Part shown: positions 8,377 through 18,419 of the stretch, one piece after another
Numbering within the stretch: the first letter of the stretch is position 1
How the letters are laid out: each line of letters starts with the position of its first letter
DNA from: Thiocapsa sp.
Lineage (GTDB): Bacteria; Pseudomonadota; Gammaproteobacteria; Chromatiales; Chromatiaceae
Assembly: GCF_011390875.1 (NCBI RefSeq)
Contig: NZ_JAABRP010000014.1
Span: 1-34,228 of the forward strand
Length of the DNA stretch: 34,228 nucleotides
Reading direction: 5' to 3'
Translations under genes and position numbers: made by a program
Notes under the pieces: model-generated
Told to the model about the DNA's origin: nothing
What the model saw: the letters and a program-made list of their open reading frames with translations, nothing else
Databases searched by the model: none

Positions 8377-8940
8377 GTGTCGAATGCAAACCAACCCAGT
8401 CTGACCCAACCCGATGCCGGCCGGCGCAGTGGCCTTGTTCGTCTCCTGCTGGAGCAATGGCCTTATGTTCTTCTCTTCGTCGCCGTGATCGCGGGCGTTG
8501 CCTTTACCGACATGCGGTTGGAGTTTGCGCTGCTTTACTGGCAGATCTTGATCCCGGTCTTCGGCCTGGTTGCGCTGGCGATCGGATGGGGTTCTGCGGG
8601 CGAGGACACCAAGGCTCGGAGCGCGTTTGCGCTCAAGACGATCCTGCATTGGGGGGCCTTGTTTGTCTTGGTTTGGATCCTCTATCTGCCGCAGCTCAAG
8701 GATGTCCTCAACGCCGAGCTCACCGGACTGCAGATCATCTTCCTGCTCGGTCTGACGGCCTTCCTTTCGGGGGTTCACGGCAACCCACGGATGTCGGTCA
8801 TCGGTGTCTTTCTGATTGTCAGCGGTATCGTCGTCGCTTTTCTCGACGATGCGGCGCTCATGATGTCCGTGCTTGCCGTCGCGGTGCTGGTGGGATTGAT
8901 CCTGTGGCAGAAATTTGCGGGCGGAAAATCGGCCGACTGA
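8377..8940 (+). CDS. Six-helix membrane protein, function unknown
   Basis: 187 residues starting at a GTG codon with TAGGAG 8 nt upstream, which decides the start. After a ~28-residue polar tail (many Gln/Ser/Pro) there are about six hydrophobic segments, at roughly 28-46, 52-72, 88-106, 117-134, 140-157 and 160-178, with short loops and a GKSAD tail. No charged catalytic motif or cofactor site stands out, and I do not recognise a family. It is divergent from the AmpG-like gene with a 260-bp gap and is followed at once by a hairpin terminator (8952-8980), so it is probably monocistronic. Confidence 0.8.
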   Translation: MSNANQPSLTQPDAGRRSGLVRLLLEQWPYVLLFVAVIAGVAFTDMRLEFALLYWQILIPVFGLVALAIGWGSAGEDTKARSAFALKTILHWGALFVLVWILYLPQLKDVLNAELTGLQIIFLLGLTAFLSGVHGNPRMSVIGVFLIVSGIVVAFLDDAALMMSVLAVAVLVGLILWQKFAGGKSAD

Positions 8941-8951
8941 CGACGAGAAGC

Positions 8952-8980
8952 GGCCACTGCAACCGAAGGCTGCAGTGGCC
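8952..8980 (+). terminator. Hairpin terminator after the 8377-8940 gene
   Basis: A perfect 10-bp stem (GGCCACTGCA at 8952-8961, TGCAGTGGCC at 8971-8980) with a 9-nt loop lies 12 bp after the stop codon. There is no run of T after it, so termination may depend on the hairpin alone or on Rho. Confidence 0.6.
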
Positions 8981-9247
8981 TACGCCGGGCCCGTGCGCGT
9001 GGAGCTGTGCGTCCTCGGCGGAACCGCCTTGGCCTCCTTGCTCACGAGCCCGAACGTTGAAGGGGCAGATTCGCATCCCTGGAGTTGCCCACATCTCGTG
9101 ACCATCAGATTCCGTGCCAGGCGATGATCCGAGTCTTTGCAGGGTTCCGGCGGCGAGTCACGGGACCGACTCTGACCCAGCCTGTCAGCAGGTGACGGTT
9201 TCCGGCCGGGTTTCGTCGCAGCGTCCGCGTGTCATCGGATCTCCTTC
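8981..9247. other. Intergenic sequence with no recognisable feature
   Basis: About 270 bp between the 8952-8980 hairpin and the composite repeat. Short frames on either strand lack ribosome sites and family-like sequence. I see no RNA gene or regulatory motif here. Confidence 0.4.
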
Positions 9248-9441
9248 TAAACCGCGTCCAGAGCGACATGCGTAGTTTTCATATTGCGTTTGGCTTCGGA
9301 GATGTCCTCGACTCCGGTGAGACGCGGTTTAGAATTTAATATTTTTTAAGACTTTAAACCGCGCTAGCTCCGACAGTCGTCGGGGCTGGTGCGGCCAAGC
9401 CATTCCAACAAATTTACGCATACCGCACCGGGCGCGGTTTA
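9248..9441. repeat. Composite inverted repeat, two ~85-bp modules around a 23-nt AT-rich spacer (copy 1)
   Basis: The left module (9248-9331) starts TAAACCGCG and ends CGCGGTTTA and is in reverse orientation. The right module (9355-9441) starts TAAACCGCGC and ends GCGCGGTTTA and is in forward orientation. The spacer (9332-9354) is 23 nt and almost all A/T. Forward-oriented modules share, after the terminus, a GCTCCRAC-type block and, towards the other end, GCATRCCGC-type sequence, matching the copies at 19592, 23139 and 29428. The arrangement and spacer length are repeated at 23139 and 29319. It lies between the 8377-8940 gene and the 3' end of the CsrB-like RNA. It carries no open frame. Confidence 0.85.
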
Positions 9442-9451
9442 ATGCAATGAT

Positions 9452-9499
9452 CGAAAATAAAAAGGCCATCGTGTTCACCTTGGCGAATCACGATGGCCT
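9452..9499 (-). terminator. Intrinsic terminator of the CsrB-like RNA
   Basis: A perfect 11-bp stem (AGGCCATCGTG at 9463-9473 with CACGATGGCCT at 9489-9499). In the minus-strand direction it is followed by TTTTTATTTT (9462 leftwards), a textbook Rho-independent terminator. On the plus strand it has no T-run, so it belongs to a minus-strand transcript. Confidence 0.88.
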
Positions 9500-9791
9500 A
9501 AGTTCGGAGACGGGCGGAGGAGGGTACCCGGCCCCGAGTGCTTGCTTGGCTGAATGTCGCTGTTCGGGGTGGATTTGGACCACATCGCCGATCAATCACG
9601 TTTCGTGCATCCCTCGGTGGCTCCGAGGTTGTCCCCTAGGTCGCTTTAAATGGTGTTTCCGATGCCTCCTGTCCCCGTGGCTCGAGGGCGCGTCGCTCGG
9701 TGCATCGACCGAGCGACTTGCCGATGCTCCCTGCGTGCTCCCTGCTCGGTCCCGTCCTGGTCCCTAAAGAGTCCCTTGGGCTCCTGTCGAC
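9453..9791 (-). ncRNA. csrB: Candidate CsrB-type regulatory RNA (CsrA sponge)
   Basis: Read on the minus strand, the 187 nt from 9791 to 9605 contain 13 GGA motifs, many as AGGGA or CAGGA, about four times the chance number. They lie in and between small hairpins, including a perfect 10-bp stem (9692-9701 with 9708-9717, loop 6 nt) and a 6-bp stem (9612-9617 with 9623-9628). Repeated GGA in hairpin loops is how CsrB/RsmZ-type RNAs titrate CsrA. The proposed 5' end, GTCGACAGGAG (9791 leftwards), resembles the start of E. coli CsrB as I remember it. The unit ends at a strong intrinsic terminator (9463-9499), and the maeB terminator (9932-9964) isolates it from upstream transcription. The length (~330-340 nt) is close to CsrB. 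The 5' end is not certain: an inverted repeat (9810-9816/9854-9860) lies just upstream. No protein-coding frame is convincing on either strand. Confidence 0.62.
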
Positions 9792-9931
9792 TCATGGTTT
9801 CTGCCTTCGCTGTCGTACTAAGCAGTGAGCGTGCCAGTGTTCGAATGTGTGCGACGACAGGTCGGAGTCGCCGACCGGCCGGAACGGCAAACCGCTTGCT
9901 GCAGAGTGCTTCTTGAATATAACCAATTGAA

Positions 9932-9964
9932 TATTAAAAATAAAAACCGCCCATTGGCGGGCGG
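9932..9964 (-). terminator. Intrinsic terminator downstream of maeB
   Basis: A 6-bp GC stem (CCGCCC at 9947-9952 with GGGCGG at 9959-9964, loop 6 nt) followed in the minus direction by TTTTTATTTTTA. It lies ~115 bp after the maeB stop and separates maeB transcription from the CsrB-like RNA. Confidence 0.8.
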
Positions 9965-10078
9965 CTTCTTCGTTCCCCAGCAATCGGAGTGGCCGGGCGA
10001 GGCGGGCGGCGGACGCCGATGCGCGATGCAGGCGTCCGTCGTCGATGACCTAGGTCGTCATCTGATGACCTGTTTCGG

Positions 10079-12340
10079 TTAATCCGCCTGCACTGCGGCC
10101 AAAGCCGTCATATTGAGCAGACCCCGCACCGAGGTGCTCGGCGTCACGATATGGGCGGCGCGGTCGGCCCCGAGCAGCATCGGGCCGAAGGCGCCGCCTT
10201 CGTTGATGGTGCGCAGCAGGTTGAAGGCGATGTTGGCGGCGTCCTGGTTGGGCATGATCAGAAGGTTCGCCCGCCCGCTCAGCTTCGAGTCCGGAAAACG
10301 TGCCTCTCGCACGACGGCGTCCAGCGCCAGGTTGGCGTGCATCTCGCCCTCGACCTCGAGGTTCGGGGCGCGGGTGCGCAGGAGTCGCATCGCTTCCTGC
10401 ATCTTGCGAGCGGCCGGCGACTCATGACTGCCGAAGTTCGAGTGCGAGAGCAGCGCGATCTTGGGCCGCAAACCAAAGCGCTGGACCTGGGCCGCGCACA
10501 GGAAGGTGATCTCGGCGAGATCCTCCGCGCTCGGGTCCGCCTGCACATAGGTGTCGGCGATGAAAAGTGGCCCCGCCGGCAGGACGATGGCGTTCATGGC
10601 GGTCAGGTGACGCACACCCGGCGCGGTGCCGATGACCTCCTCGACATGCTTGAGGTGACGGGCGAAGCGTCCGACCACGCCGCAGATCATGGCATCGGCG
10701 TCCCCGCAGCGGACCATGGTCGCGGCCAACACCGTGGGGTCGTTGCGGATATATTCGCGCGCCTCGTCGGGCGCGTAGCCGCGGCGCTGAACGCGGTCGT
10801 AAAAGGTCCGCCAATGGGTCTCGAAGTTGGTGTTCTCGCAGGGCACGATCAGATCGAAGTCACGCTCCGGCCGCATGGTCAGGCTGAGATCCTTGAGGCG
10901 GTTTCCGATGACCTCCGGACGGCCGATCAGCATCGGGCGGGCAATCCCTTCCAGGACCGCCTGTTGAGCAACCTGGAGAACACGCTCGTCCTCGCCCTCG
11001 GCATAGATCACGCGTTTCGGTGCCGCGCGGGCCTGATCGAAGACGGGCTTCATGGTCATCCCGGTGCGATAGGCCCGCAGATGCATGGCGGTTCGATAGG
11101 CGTCCAGGTCGGCAATCGGTCGGGTGGCGACCCCGCTCTCCATCGCCGCGCGAGCGACCGCGGGGGCCAGATTCTCCATCAGGCGCCGGTCGAACGGTTT
11201 GGGGATCAGGTACTCGGGTCCGAAGGTCAACTGGCCGCCGCCATAGGCCGCTCGCACGATGTCCGACGGCTCGGCCATGGCCAGATCGGCGATCGCCTTG
11301 ACGCAGGCGATCTTCATCGCCTCGTTGATCTCGGTGGCGCCGCAATCGAGCGCGCCCCGGAAGATGAAGGGAAAACACAGGACGTTGTTGACCTGATTCG
11401 GAAAGTCCGACCGCCCGGTGGCGATGATGGCGTCCGGTCTGGCTGCGCGGGCCAGGTCCGGCATGATCTCCGGGACCGGGTTGGCGAGCGCCATGATGAT
11501 GGGCGCATCCGCCATCTTGGTCAGCCAGTCCGGCTTGAGGATGCCGGCGGCGGAAAGCCCCAGGAAGATATCGGCGCCCTCGATGGCCTCCTGCAGGGTG
11601 CGCTGCTCGGTTTCGATTGCATAGCGCCCTTTATACGGATCCATCTCCTCGGTGCGGCCGCTGTAGACTACGCCGGCGATGTCGGTGAGGGTGACGTTCT
11701 CCTTGGGCAGACCCATGCTGACCAGCAGGTCGACACAGGCCAGCGCGGCAGCCCCTGCGCCGGCCGTAACCAGCCTGGCCTTGCCGATATCCTTACCCAC
11801 CACGCGCAAGCCGTTGAAGATGGCCGCGGAGACGACGATGGCAGTCCCGTGTTGGTCGTCGTGGAAGACCGGGATGCCCATCCGCGCCTTCAAGGCTCGC
11901 TCGATGATGAAGCACTCCGGCGCCTTGATGTCCTCGAGGTTGATGCCGCCGAAGCTGGGCTCCATGCGTGCGACCGTCTCGACGAACTTCTCCGGGTCGC
12001 GCTCCTCGATCTCGATGTCGAACACATCGATGTCCGCGAATTGCTTGAACAGAACCGCTTTGCCTTCCATTACCGGTTTGGAGGCGAGCGCACCGATGGC
12101 GCCGAGACCCAGCACCGCCGTGCCGTTTGTGATGACCGCGACGAGGTTGCTGCGCGCGGTGTAGAGCGATGCATTCATCGCATCTTTCTCGATCTCGCGG
12201 CAGGCCGCCGCAACGCCGGGCGAATAGGCCAGCGCGAGATCGCGCTGATTACCCATGGGTTTGGTCGGTTTGATTTCCAGCTTGCCGGGCTTGGGATAGC
12301 GGTGATAGTCGAGCGCGTTCTGGTCGAATGAGTCCGGCAT
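10079..12340 (-). CDS. maeB: NADP-dependent malic enzyme, MaeB type with phosphotransacetylase-like domain
   Basis: Malic enzyme oxidatively decarboxylates malate to pyruvate with NADP+ in the cytoplasm. The 753-residue product has the length and two-part build of MaeB. The N-terminal malic enzyme part (residues ~1-425) shows LALAYSPGVAAACREI, the ITNGTAVLGLGAIGALASKPVMEGKAVLFK substrate region read in pieces, the metal-binding DIDVFDIE and GINLEDIKAPECF, VFHDDQHGTAIV and the dinucleotide-binding GAGAAALAC. The C-terminal part (~430-753) resembles phosphate acetyltransferase (VIYAEGEDERVLQVAQ, MNAIVLPAGPLFIADTYV); in MaeB this domain is regulatory, sensing acetyl-CoA. ATG at 12340 has GGAGA 6 nt upstream. 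Its role here may be to supply pyruvate and NADPH during photoassimilation of organic acids. Confidence 0.96.
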   Translation of the reverse strand: MPDSFDQNALDYHRYPKPGKLEIKPTKPMGNQRDLALAYSPGVAAACREIEKDAMNASLYTARSNLVAVITNGTAVLGLGAIGALASKPVMEGKAVLFKQFADIDVFDIEIEERDPEKFVETVARMEPSFGGINLEDIKAPECFIIERALKARMGIPVFHDDQHGTAIVVSAAIFNGLRVVGKDIGKARLVTAGAGAAALACVDLLVSMGLPKENVTLTDIAGVVYSGRTEEMDPYKGRYAIETEQRTLQEAIEGADIFLGLSAAGILKPDWLTKMADAPIIMALANPVPEIMPDLARAARPDAIIATGRSDFPNQVNNVLCFPFIFRGALDCGATEINEAMKIACVKAIADLAMAEPSDIVRAAYGGGQLTFGPEYLIPKPFDRRLMENLAPAVARAAMESGVATRPIADLDAYRTAMHLRAYRTGMTMKPVFDQARAAPKRVIYAEGEDERVLQVAQQAVLEGIARPMLIGRPEVIGNRLKDLSLTMRPERDFDLIVPCENTNFETHWRTFYDRVQRRGYAPDEAREYIRNDPTVLAATMVRCGDADAMICGVVGRFARHLKHVEEVIGTAPGVRHLTAMNAIVLPAGPLFIADTYVQADPSAEDLAEITFLCAAQVQRFGLRPKIALLSHSNFGSHESPAARKMQEAMRLLRTRAPNLEVEGEMHANLALDAVVREARFPDSKLSGRANLLIMPNQDAANIAFNLLRTINEGGAFGPMLLGADRAAHIVTPSTSVRGLLNMTALAAVQAD

Positions 12341-12491
12341 CTGGGTCTCCGTTGGGTGGTGTGCGGCGTGCTTGACGGTCTCGGTCGGTGCGGCCGTCCG
12401 TCATGTCCCGGTTATTATGCTGCGGCGCAGCAGATTGCTGCAAAGTTTTCAATCGGATTCGTTCGGAGCCACATCCACCGTCAATGTGTAA

Positions 12492-13211
12492 TCAATCCCT
12501 AAGCAGATCGACCGGTCCGCTGCTCGGTTGACCCAGCTCGACGTTGTCTTGTAGCTCCGCGACCTCGCCGAGAACGGCACGGTCGAGGATGGTGACCTCG
12601 GCACCGTGGACCTCGATGATGCCTCGGCCGGCAAGCTCCTTCACGACACGCGAGAAGGTCTCCGGTTGAATCGACAGGCGCGAGGCGAGCACGCCTTTGC
12701 GCACGTCCAGCTTGAGCGAACGCCGCTCGGGTGGGACCTTGACCAGAAGATAGCGGGCGACTCGGCTGCTTGCCGTGTGCATGGTCAGGTTGTCGATCTC
12801 GCCGATCAGACCGCGCAGGCGCTGACTCAGCGAGCCGAGCATCAGAAAGCAGGTGTCGACCGACTCGCGCAGCATCAATGCGAAGTCTCGTGCATCCAGG
12901 CTGAGCAGCTCCGAAGGTGCCAGAGCCCCGGCGCAGACCGGATAGCGCGGGGCGTTGAGAAACATCAGCGCCTCGGCGAAGGTTTGGCCGGGCGAGACCA
13001 GCTCGATGACCTTCTCCGCCCCGCCCGGTGAGAGCCGGAAGAGTTGAACCTGGCCCTTGAGAACGAGGTAGAAGCGCTCTGCGGGATCACCCTGACTGAA
13101 CAAAAGCTGCTCGGCGCCGAGGGTGACACGCGTCGCGTGCTGGCTCACACGCTCCAGTTGGTCGTGGCTGAGCCCGGCCAGGAGGGGTGCGGTCTTCAAC
13201 TCATCAATCAT
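12492..13211 (-). CDS. dnr: Crp/Fnr-family regulator, Dnr type
   Basis: 239 residues: cyclic-nucleotide-binding-like sensor domain (~1-120, with FSQGDPAERFYLVLKGQVQL), dimer helix (~125-150) and winged helix-turn-helix (~150-225). The recognition helix reads IQPETFSRVVKEL, with Glu184, Ser187 and Arg188 in the E-x-x-S-R arrangement that reads TTGAT half-sites in FNR. The N-terminus has no cysteine cluster, so it is not an oxygen-sensing Fe-S FNR and fits the Dnr subgroup, whose members sense NO through haem. It is divergent from norC, and a perfect TTGAT-N4-ATCAA palindrome lies between them (13317-13330). Activation of the nor genes in response to NO is thus an inference with good support from context. 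Confidence 0.85.
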   Translation of the reverse strand: MIDELKTAPLLAGLSHDQLERVSQHATRVTLGAEQLLFSQGDPAERFYLVLKGQVQLFRLSPGGAEKVIELVSPGQTFAEALMFLNAPRYPVCAGALAPSELLSLDARDFALMLRESVDTCFLMLGSLSQRLRGLIGEIDNLTMHTASSRVARYLLVKVPPERRSLKLDVRKGVLASRLSIQPETFSRVVKELAGRGIIEVHGAEVTILDRAVLGEVAELQDNVELGQPSSGPVDLLRD

Positions 13212-13316
13212 CGGGTGCCTTGTGGCGGGGTTGCCGGTGGTTGGAATCTCGGTTCGATCTACGGGAGCGGGACGGATGTGTCAAGCCGGCCGGCTGCGAT
13301 CGGCTGCAGGATCGGC

Positions 13317-13330
13317 TTGATTTGCATCAA
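13317..13330. promoter_or_regulatory. FNR/Dnr box upstream of norC
   Basis: TTGATTTGCATCAA is a perfect match to TTGAT-N4-ATCAA. It ends 67 bp before the norC start and lies 105 bp from the dnr start, so it can activate norCB and possibly control dnr. Confidence 0.88.
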
Positions 13331-13397
13331 GGCGGAGGATGCCTCCGGAACGTGCAATGCGCCCACGGTTCGATCCATCACCGAGGGGCCTCATCCC

Positions 13398-15297
<1,900 letters not shown>

Positions 15298-15315
15298 GTC
15301 ACGGCGTGCCGAGCG

Positions 15316-15349
15316 CGACGTGCCGCAGCCAGCGGGCTGCGGCACGTCG
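15316..15349 (+). terminator. Long perfect hairpin after norB
   Basis: A perfect 15-bp stem (15316-15330 with 15335-15349) and 4-nt loop AGCG, starting 19 bp after the norB stop. There is no T-run. It probably ends or stabilises the norCB transcript; the dsrE-like gene begins 165 bp further on. Confidence 0.65.
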
Positions 15350-15514
15350 AGGCCGATGCTGAATCGGCTTCCGAACACCTTTCGGGGCGAGGTCTTCTCG
15401 GGTTACGCTGTTTTGACCCGATCACCTCGTCGACGCGGTGCTCGGGTCCCTTGCCGATCCAATGATCACCTGGATCGCGACGACCATACCAACCACCATC
15501 TCGAGGACATCGCT

Positions 15515-15934
15515 ATGCGTCTTTTATCCACGCTTCTCGTGGCCTTCGCCTTGACCGCCGGCGGCCTGATGGCGCCCGTCCTGGCGAGCGACGACGATCC
15601 GCTCTTCATCAATCTGACCACGGATGACCCGCACCGCGCGAACATGGGCATCACCTTCGGGAAGAATCAACTCGAGCGCGGCCACCCCTTGACCATCTTC
15701 CTCAACGACAAGGGTGTCTTCATCGGCGCGAAGGCGAATGCCGCGACCTTCGGCGAGCACCAAGAGAAACTGGCCGCGATGATCGACAAGGGCGCCCTGG
15801 TATTGGTGTGTCCAATGTGCATGAAGCACTACGGCGTTGCCGAGGCCGATCTCATCCCCGGTGCTCAGGTCGGCAACCCCGAGCTGACGGGCGGCGCACT
15901 CTTCAAAGACGATACGCAAACCTTGACCTGGTAA
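15515..15934 (+). CDS. Periplasmic DsrE-family protein with CxxC motif
   Basis: 139 residues. A signal peptide (residues 1-25, ending APVLAS-DDD) shows that it is exported, unlike the cytoplasmic DsrE/TusD sulfur carriers. The body follows the DsrE fold pattern: FINLTTDDPHRANMGITFG, then GHPLTIFLNDKGV, then ALVLVCPMCMKHYGV with Cys99 and Cys102. In the family such a cysteine carries sulfur or forms a redox pair. The start ATG 15515 has GAGGAC ~8 nt upstream. It lies downstream of norB and ends in its own hairpin, so it may be separately expressed. A function in periplasmic sulfur or thiol chemistry near NO reductase is an inference. Confidence 0.85.
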   Translation: MRLLSTLLVAFALTAGGLMAPVLASDDDPLFINLTTDDPHRANMGITFGKNQLERGHPLTIFLNDKGVFIGAKANAATFGEHQEKLAAMIDKGALVLVCPMCMKHYGVAEADLIPGAQVGNPELTGGALFKDDTQTLTW

Positions 15935-15939
15935 TCCCC

Positions 15940-15978
15940 ATCGAAGGGCCAAGCCGTTTTCGGCTTTCGCCCTTCGAT
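15940..15978 (+). terminator. Hairpin after the dsrE-like gene
   Basis: A two-part stem (ATCGAAGGGC with GCCCTTCGAT, then AAGCCG with CGGCTT around a TTTT loop) starts 5 bp after the stop. It lies between convergent genes (dsrE-like and chrA) and has no T-run in the plus direction. Confidence 0.7.
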
Positions 15979-16045
15979 CACCCTCGAGGACAGGTCGATG
16001 AAGCGCGAGCTTGATCCGGAGCCCTGATCCACGGCCGAGGCCGGA

Positions 16046-17449
16046 CTAACGCAGGAGCGAGTAACCCAGTCCCGCCAGTGCGCAGGCCGCGATCACCGGG
16101 ATGACGCCGACCTTGAATCGCCACAATGCGACGAAAGCCGCGATCGTGAGCAGCAGCGAGAACCACTCGAATGGTCCGGCGAACGGCGCCGCCTCGCTGC
16201 CCTCGGGCCAGAGGACATGCCAGGCAAAGAACACCGCCAGATTGACGATGACCCCGACGACGGCCGCGGTGATGCCGGTCAAGGGCGCGGTGAAGGTCAG
16301 ATCATGCCGCGTCGCTTCGATTGCAGGGGCACCGATCAGGATGAAGAGGAACGACGGCAGGAAGGTAAAAAAGGTGGCCACGATCGCCCCCGCGATCCCG
16401 GCGAGCAGCAGGGCATCCGGGCCGAAGATCTCCTTGGTCCAGGCACCCACGAAGCCGACGAAGGCGACCACCATGATGAGCGGTCCGGGGGTGGTTTCGC
16501 CCAGCGCCAGCCCGTCGATCATCTGGGTCCCGGTCAGCCAGCCGTAGGTCTCGACCCCGCCTTGATAGACGTAGGGCAGCACCGCGTAGGCACCGCCGAA
16601 GGTCACGAACGCCGCCTTGGTGAAGAACCAGCCCATCTGGGTCAGCGTTCCCTGCCAGCCGAAGCCGAGCCAGAGGAGACCCTCGACCAGACCCCAGAGC
16701 GAGAGTCCGACCAGTGCGTAGCCCAAGGTATGCCGCCACGAGAAGCGAGCGCGCGCCGGCAGCGGCGTGTCGTCGTCGATGATCGCGGGACCGTAAGCGG
16801 CGTCTCGGGACCCATGCCCGCCGCCGGTCTTGAATCGATCCGGCGTGATGCGCCCGCCCAGATAGCCGATCAGGCCCGCGCCGAGCACGATCGCCGGAAA
16901 AGGCACGTTCAGCGCGAAAATGGCGACGAAGGCCGCCGCGGCGATCGCCCAGAGCGCGCCGTTGCGCAGCGCTCGGGATCCGATGCGCCAGGCCGCGAAC
17001 ACCACGATCGCCGTCACCGCCGGCTTGATGCCGTAGAGGATACCGGCCACCACCGGCAGGTCGCCGTAGGCCAGATAGACGAAGGTCAGCGCGATCAGGA
17101 TCGCCAGCGACGGCAGCACGAAGAGCACGCCCGCCATCACGCCGCCGAGCGTGCCGTGCATCAGCCAGCCGATATAGGTCGCGAGCTGCTGCGCCTCCGG
17201 TCCGGGCAGCACCATGGCGTAGTTCAACGCATGCAGGAAACGATGCTCGCTGATCCAGCGTCGCCGCTCCACCAGCTCGGTATGCATCATGGAGATCTGG
17301 CCGGCCGGTCCGCCGAAGCTGATGAAGCCGAGTTTGAGCCAATAGCGGAAGGCATCGCCGAGGGTCACGGGTAACGGCGGCGAGGGCGCAGGCGCTTCCT
17401 CGGACGATCGATCGGCTGGCGAGGCCGGAGCTTCGGGTTTCGTCGACAT
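16046..17449 (-). CDS. chrA: Chromate transporter (CHR family), long bidomain form
   Basis: 467 residues with two homologous CHR domains in tandem (~30-205 and ~270-460), each of about five membrane helices. The first shows WLKLGFISFGGPAGQISMMH and NYAMVLPGPEAQQLATYIGW; the second FFTKAAFVTFGGAYAVLPYV and GLALGETTPGPLIMVVAFVG. The FGGP/FGGA and PGPEAQQL/TTPGPLI pairs are the family signatures. ChrA proteins export chromate, and some members may move sulfate or related anions. The ATG at 17449 begins a Pro/Ala-rich cytoplasmic tail; an upstream extension to 17659 is poorly supported. It lies on the opposite strand inside the nor region, divergent from norE, so it interrupts an otherwise co-directional cluster. 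Confidence 0.92.
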   Translation of the reverse strand: MSTKPEAPASPADRSSEEAPAPSPPLPVTLGDAFRYWLKLGFISFGGPAGQISMMHTELVERRRWISEHRFLHALNYAMVLPGPEAQQLATYIGWLMHGTLGGVMAGVLFVLPSLAILIALTFVYLAYGDLPVVAGILYGIKPAVTAIVVFAAWRIGSRALRNGALWAIAAAAFVAIFALNVPFPAIVLGAGLIGYLGGRITPDRFKTGGGHGSRDAAYGPAIIDDDTPLPARARFSWRHTLGYALVGLSLWGLVEGLLWLGFGWQGTLTQMGWFFTKAAFVTFGGAYAVLPYVYQGGVETYGWLTGTQMIDGLALGETTPGPLIMVVAFVGFVGAWTKEIFGPDALLLAGIAGAIVATFFTFLPSFLFILIGAPAIEATRHDLTFTAPLTGITAAVVGVIVNLAVFFAWHVLWPEGSEAAPFAGPFEWFSLLLTIAAFVALWRFKVGVIPVIAACALAGLGYSLLR

Positions 17450-17729
17450 GGATGATCTCGTGCGTCGGTTTTCTCGAGCTTTCCGGTGTGCCGAAGCGCA
17501 CTGGGTCGGGTGGAGCAATGCGCCTACGACAAGCCGTGTATCGATGCGAGGGCGCAGTATGATCAATTCGGTCCGACGAAGCGATATCGCGAAGTTGCCT
17601 GGCAATCTTGAATCGGAGGTGGCGCATCGAAATGACCGATCCGTCCCGAGATCAATCATTCTGCAAAAGAAGTGCGCGGTCGGCTAGCTGTCCGAAGGGC
17701 GCGCAGGCCAAGATCCGCCGCAACCCGAT

Positions 17730-17743
17730 TTGATGTCGATCAA
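17730..17743. promoter_or_regulatory. FNR/Dnr box upstream of norE
   Basis: TTGATGTCGATCAA is a perfect match to TTGAT-N4-ATCAA. It ends 91 bp before the norE start and lies ~280 bp from the chrA start. It makes norEFQ-norD a second Dnr-controlled unit. Confidence 0.85.
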
Positions 17744-17834
17744 AGCCGATATCCGACCGCGCAGCTAGGATGCAGGTCAATCAAGGGCCGACGATGCCCG
17801 ATCCGACCCAATCCGACCTGATCAAGAGTCCTCG

Positions 17835-18419
17835 ATGTCCGCAACGCTCACGGCAGCGCCGCCCGTCCGTTATCCGCCGGGTGATTTAGCGATTTGGATC
17901 TTTATCCTCGCCGAGCTGGCGGTCTTCGCCATCTTCTTCGCCTCCTATGCCTTCGCGCGCATGGGCGACGTGGCGATGTTCAATGAATACCAGGCCACGC
18001 TCGATAAGGGCGTAGCGCTGATCAACACCCTTACACTGATCACCAGCAGCTATTTCGTCGTGCGTGCCCTTGCGGCCATCCGCGAGGATCAACGCAAAAC
18101 GAGCGTACGTTGGTTGCTCGCCGCACTGGCCATGGGTGCCCTGTTTCTGGTCGTCAAATCGGCGGAGTATGTCCACCATTTCGGCGAAGGTGTGCGGCTG
18201 AGCAGCAACACCTTTTATATGTTTTATCTCTCCTTGACCTTCTTCCATTTCCTGCATGTCGTGCTCGGTATGGTGATTCTGGCAGCGGTGGCGTTGAAGA
18301 CGCACCAAGGCGCTTACTCCGCGAGCGAGCATACCGGCATGGAGACCGGCGGTGTTTACTGGCATATGGTCGATCTGGTGTGGCTCATCCTCTTCCCCTT
18401 GGTCTACGTGATGCGATGA
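17835..18419 (+). CDS. norE: NorE, cytochrome c oxidase subunit III-like accessory protein
   Basis: 194 residues with five hydrophobic helices. The sequence follows the subunit III pattern: PPGDLAIWIFILAELAVFAIFF near the N-terminus, then ITSSYFVVRALAAIRE, FYLSLTFFHFLHVVLGM and ETGGVYWHMVDLVWLILFPL at the end. NorE proteins support NOR assembly or activity but do not belong to the purified NorCB core. ATG 17835 is the first start after the Dnr box. norF overlaps its stop codon (ATGA), so the two are translationally coupled. Confidence 0.92.
   Translation: MSATLTAAPPVRYPPGDLAIWIFILAELAVFAIFFASYAFARMGDVAMFNEYQATLDKGVALINTLTLITSSYFVVRALAAIREDQRKTSVRWLLAALAMGALFLVVKSAEYVHHFGEGVRLSSNTFYMFYLSLTFFHFLHVVLGMVILAAVALKTHQGAYSASEHTGMETGGVYWHMVDLVWLILFPLVYVMR

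Noticed and set aside
9453-9791. RNase P RNA, tmRNA or 6S RNA as the RNA gene here
   Set aside because: I looked for the RNase P GAGGAAAGTCC block, a tmRNA tag frame with a CCA-ended acceptor, and a 6S-like open helix. None is present, whereas the GGA series fits CsrB.
10151-12331. A 726-codon open frame on the plus strand opposite maeB
   Set aside because: It is antisense to a clear 753-residue malic enzyme; its Gly/Asp/Arg/His-rich sequence is typical of a shadow frame in high-GC DNA.
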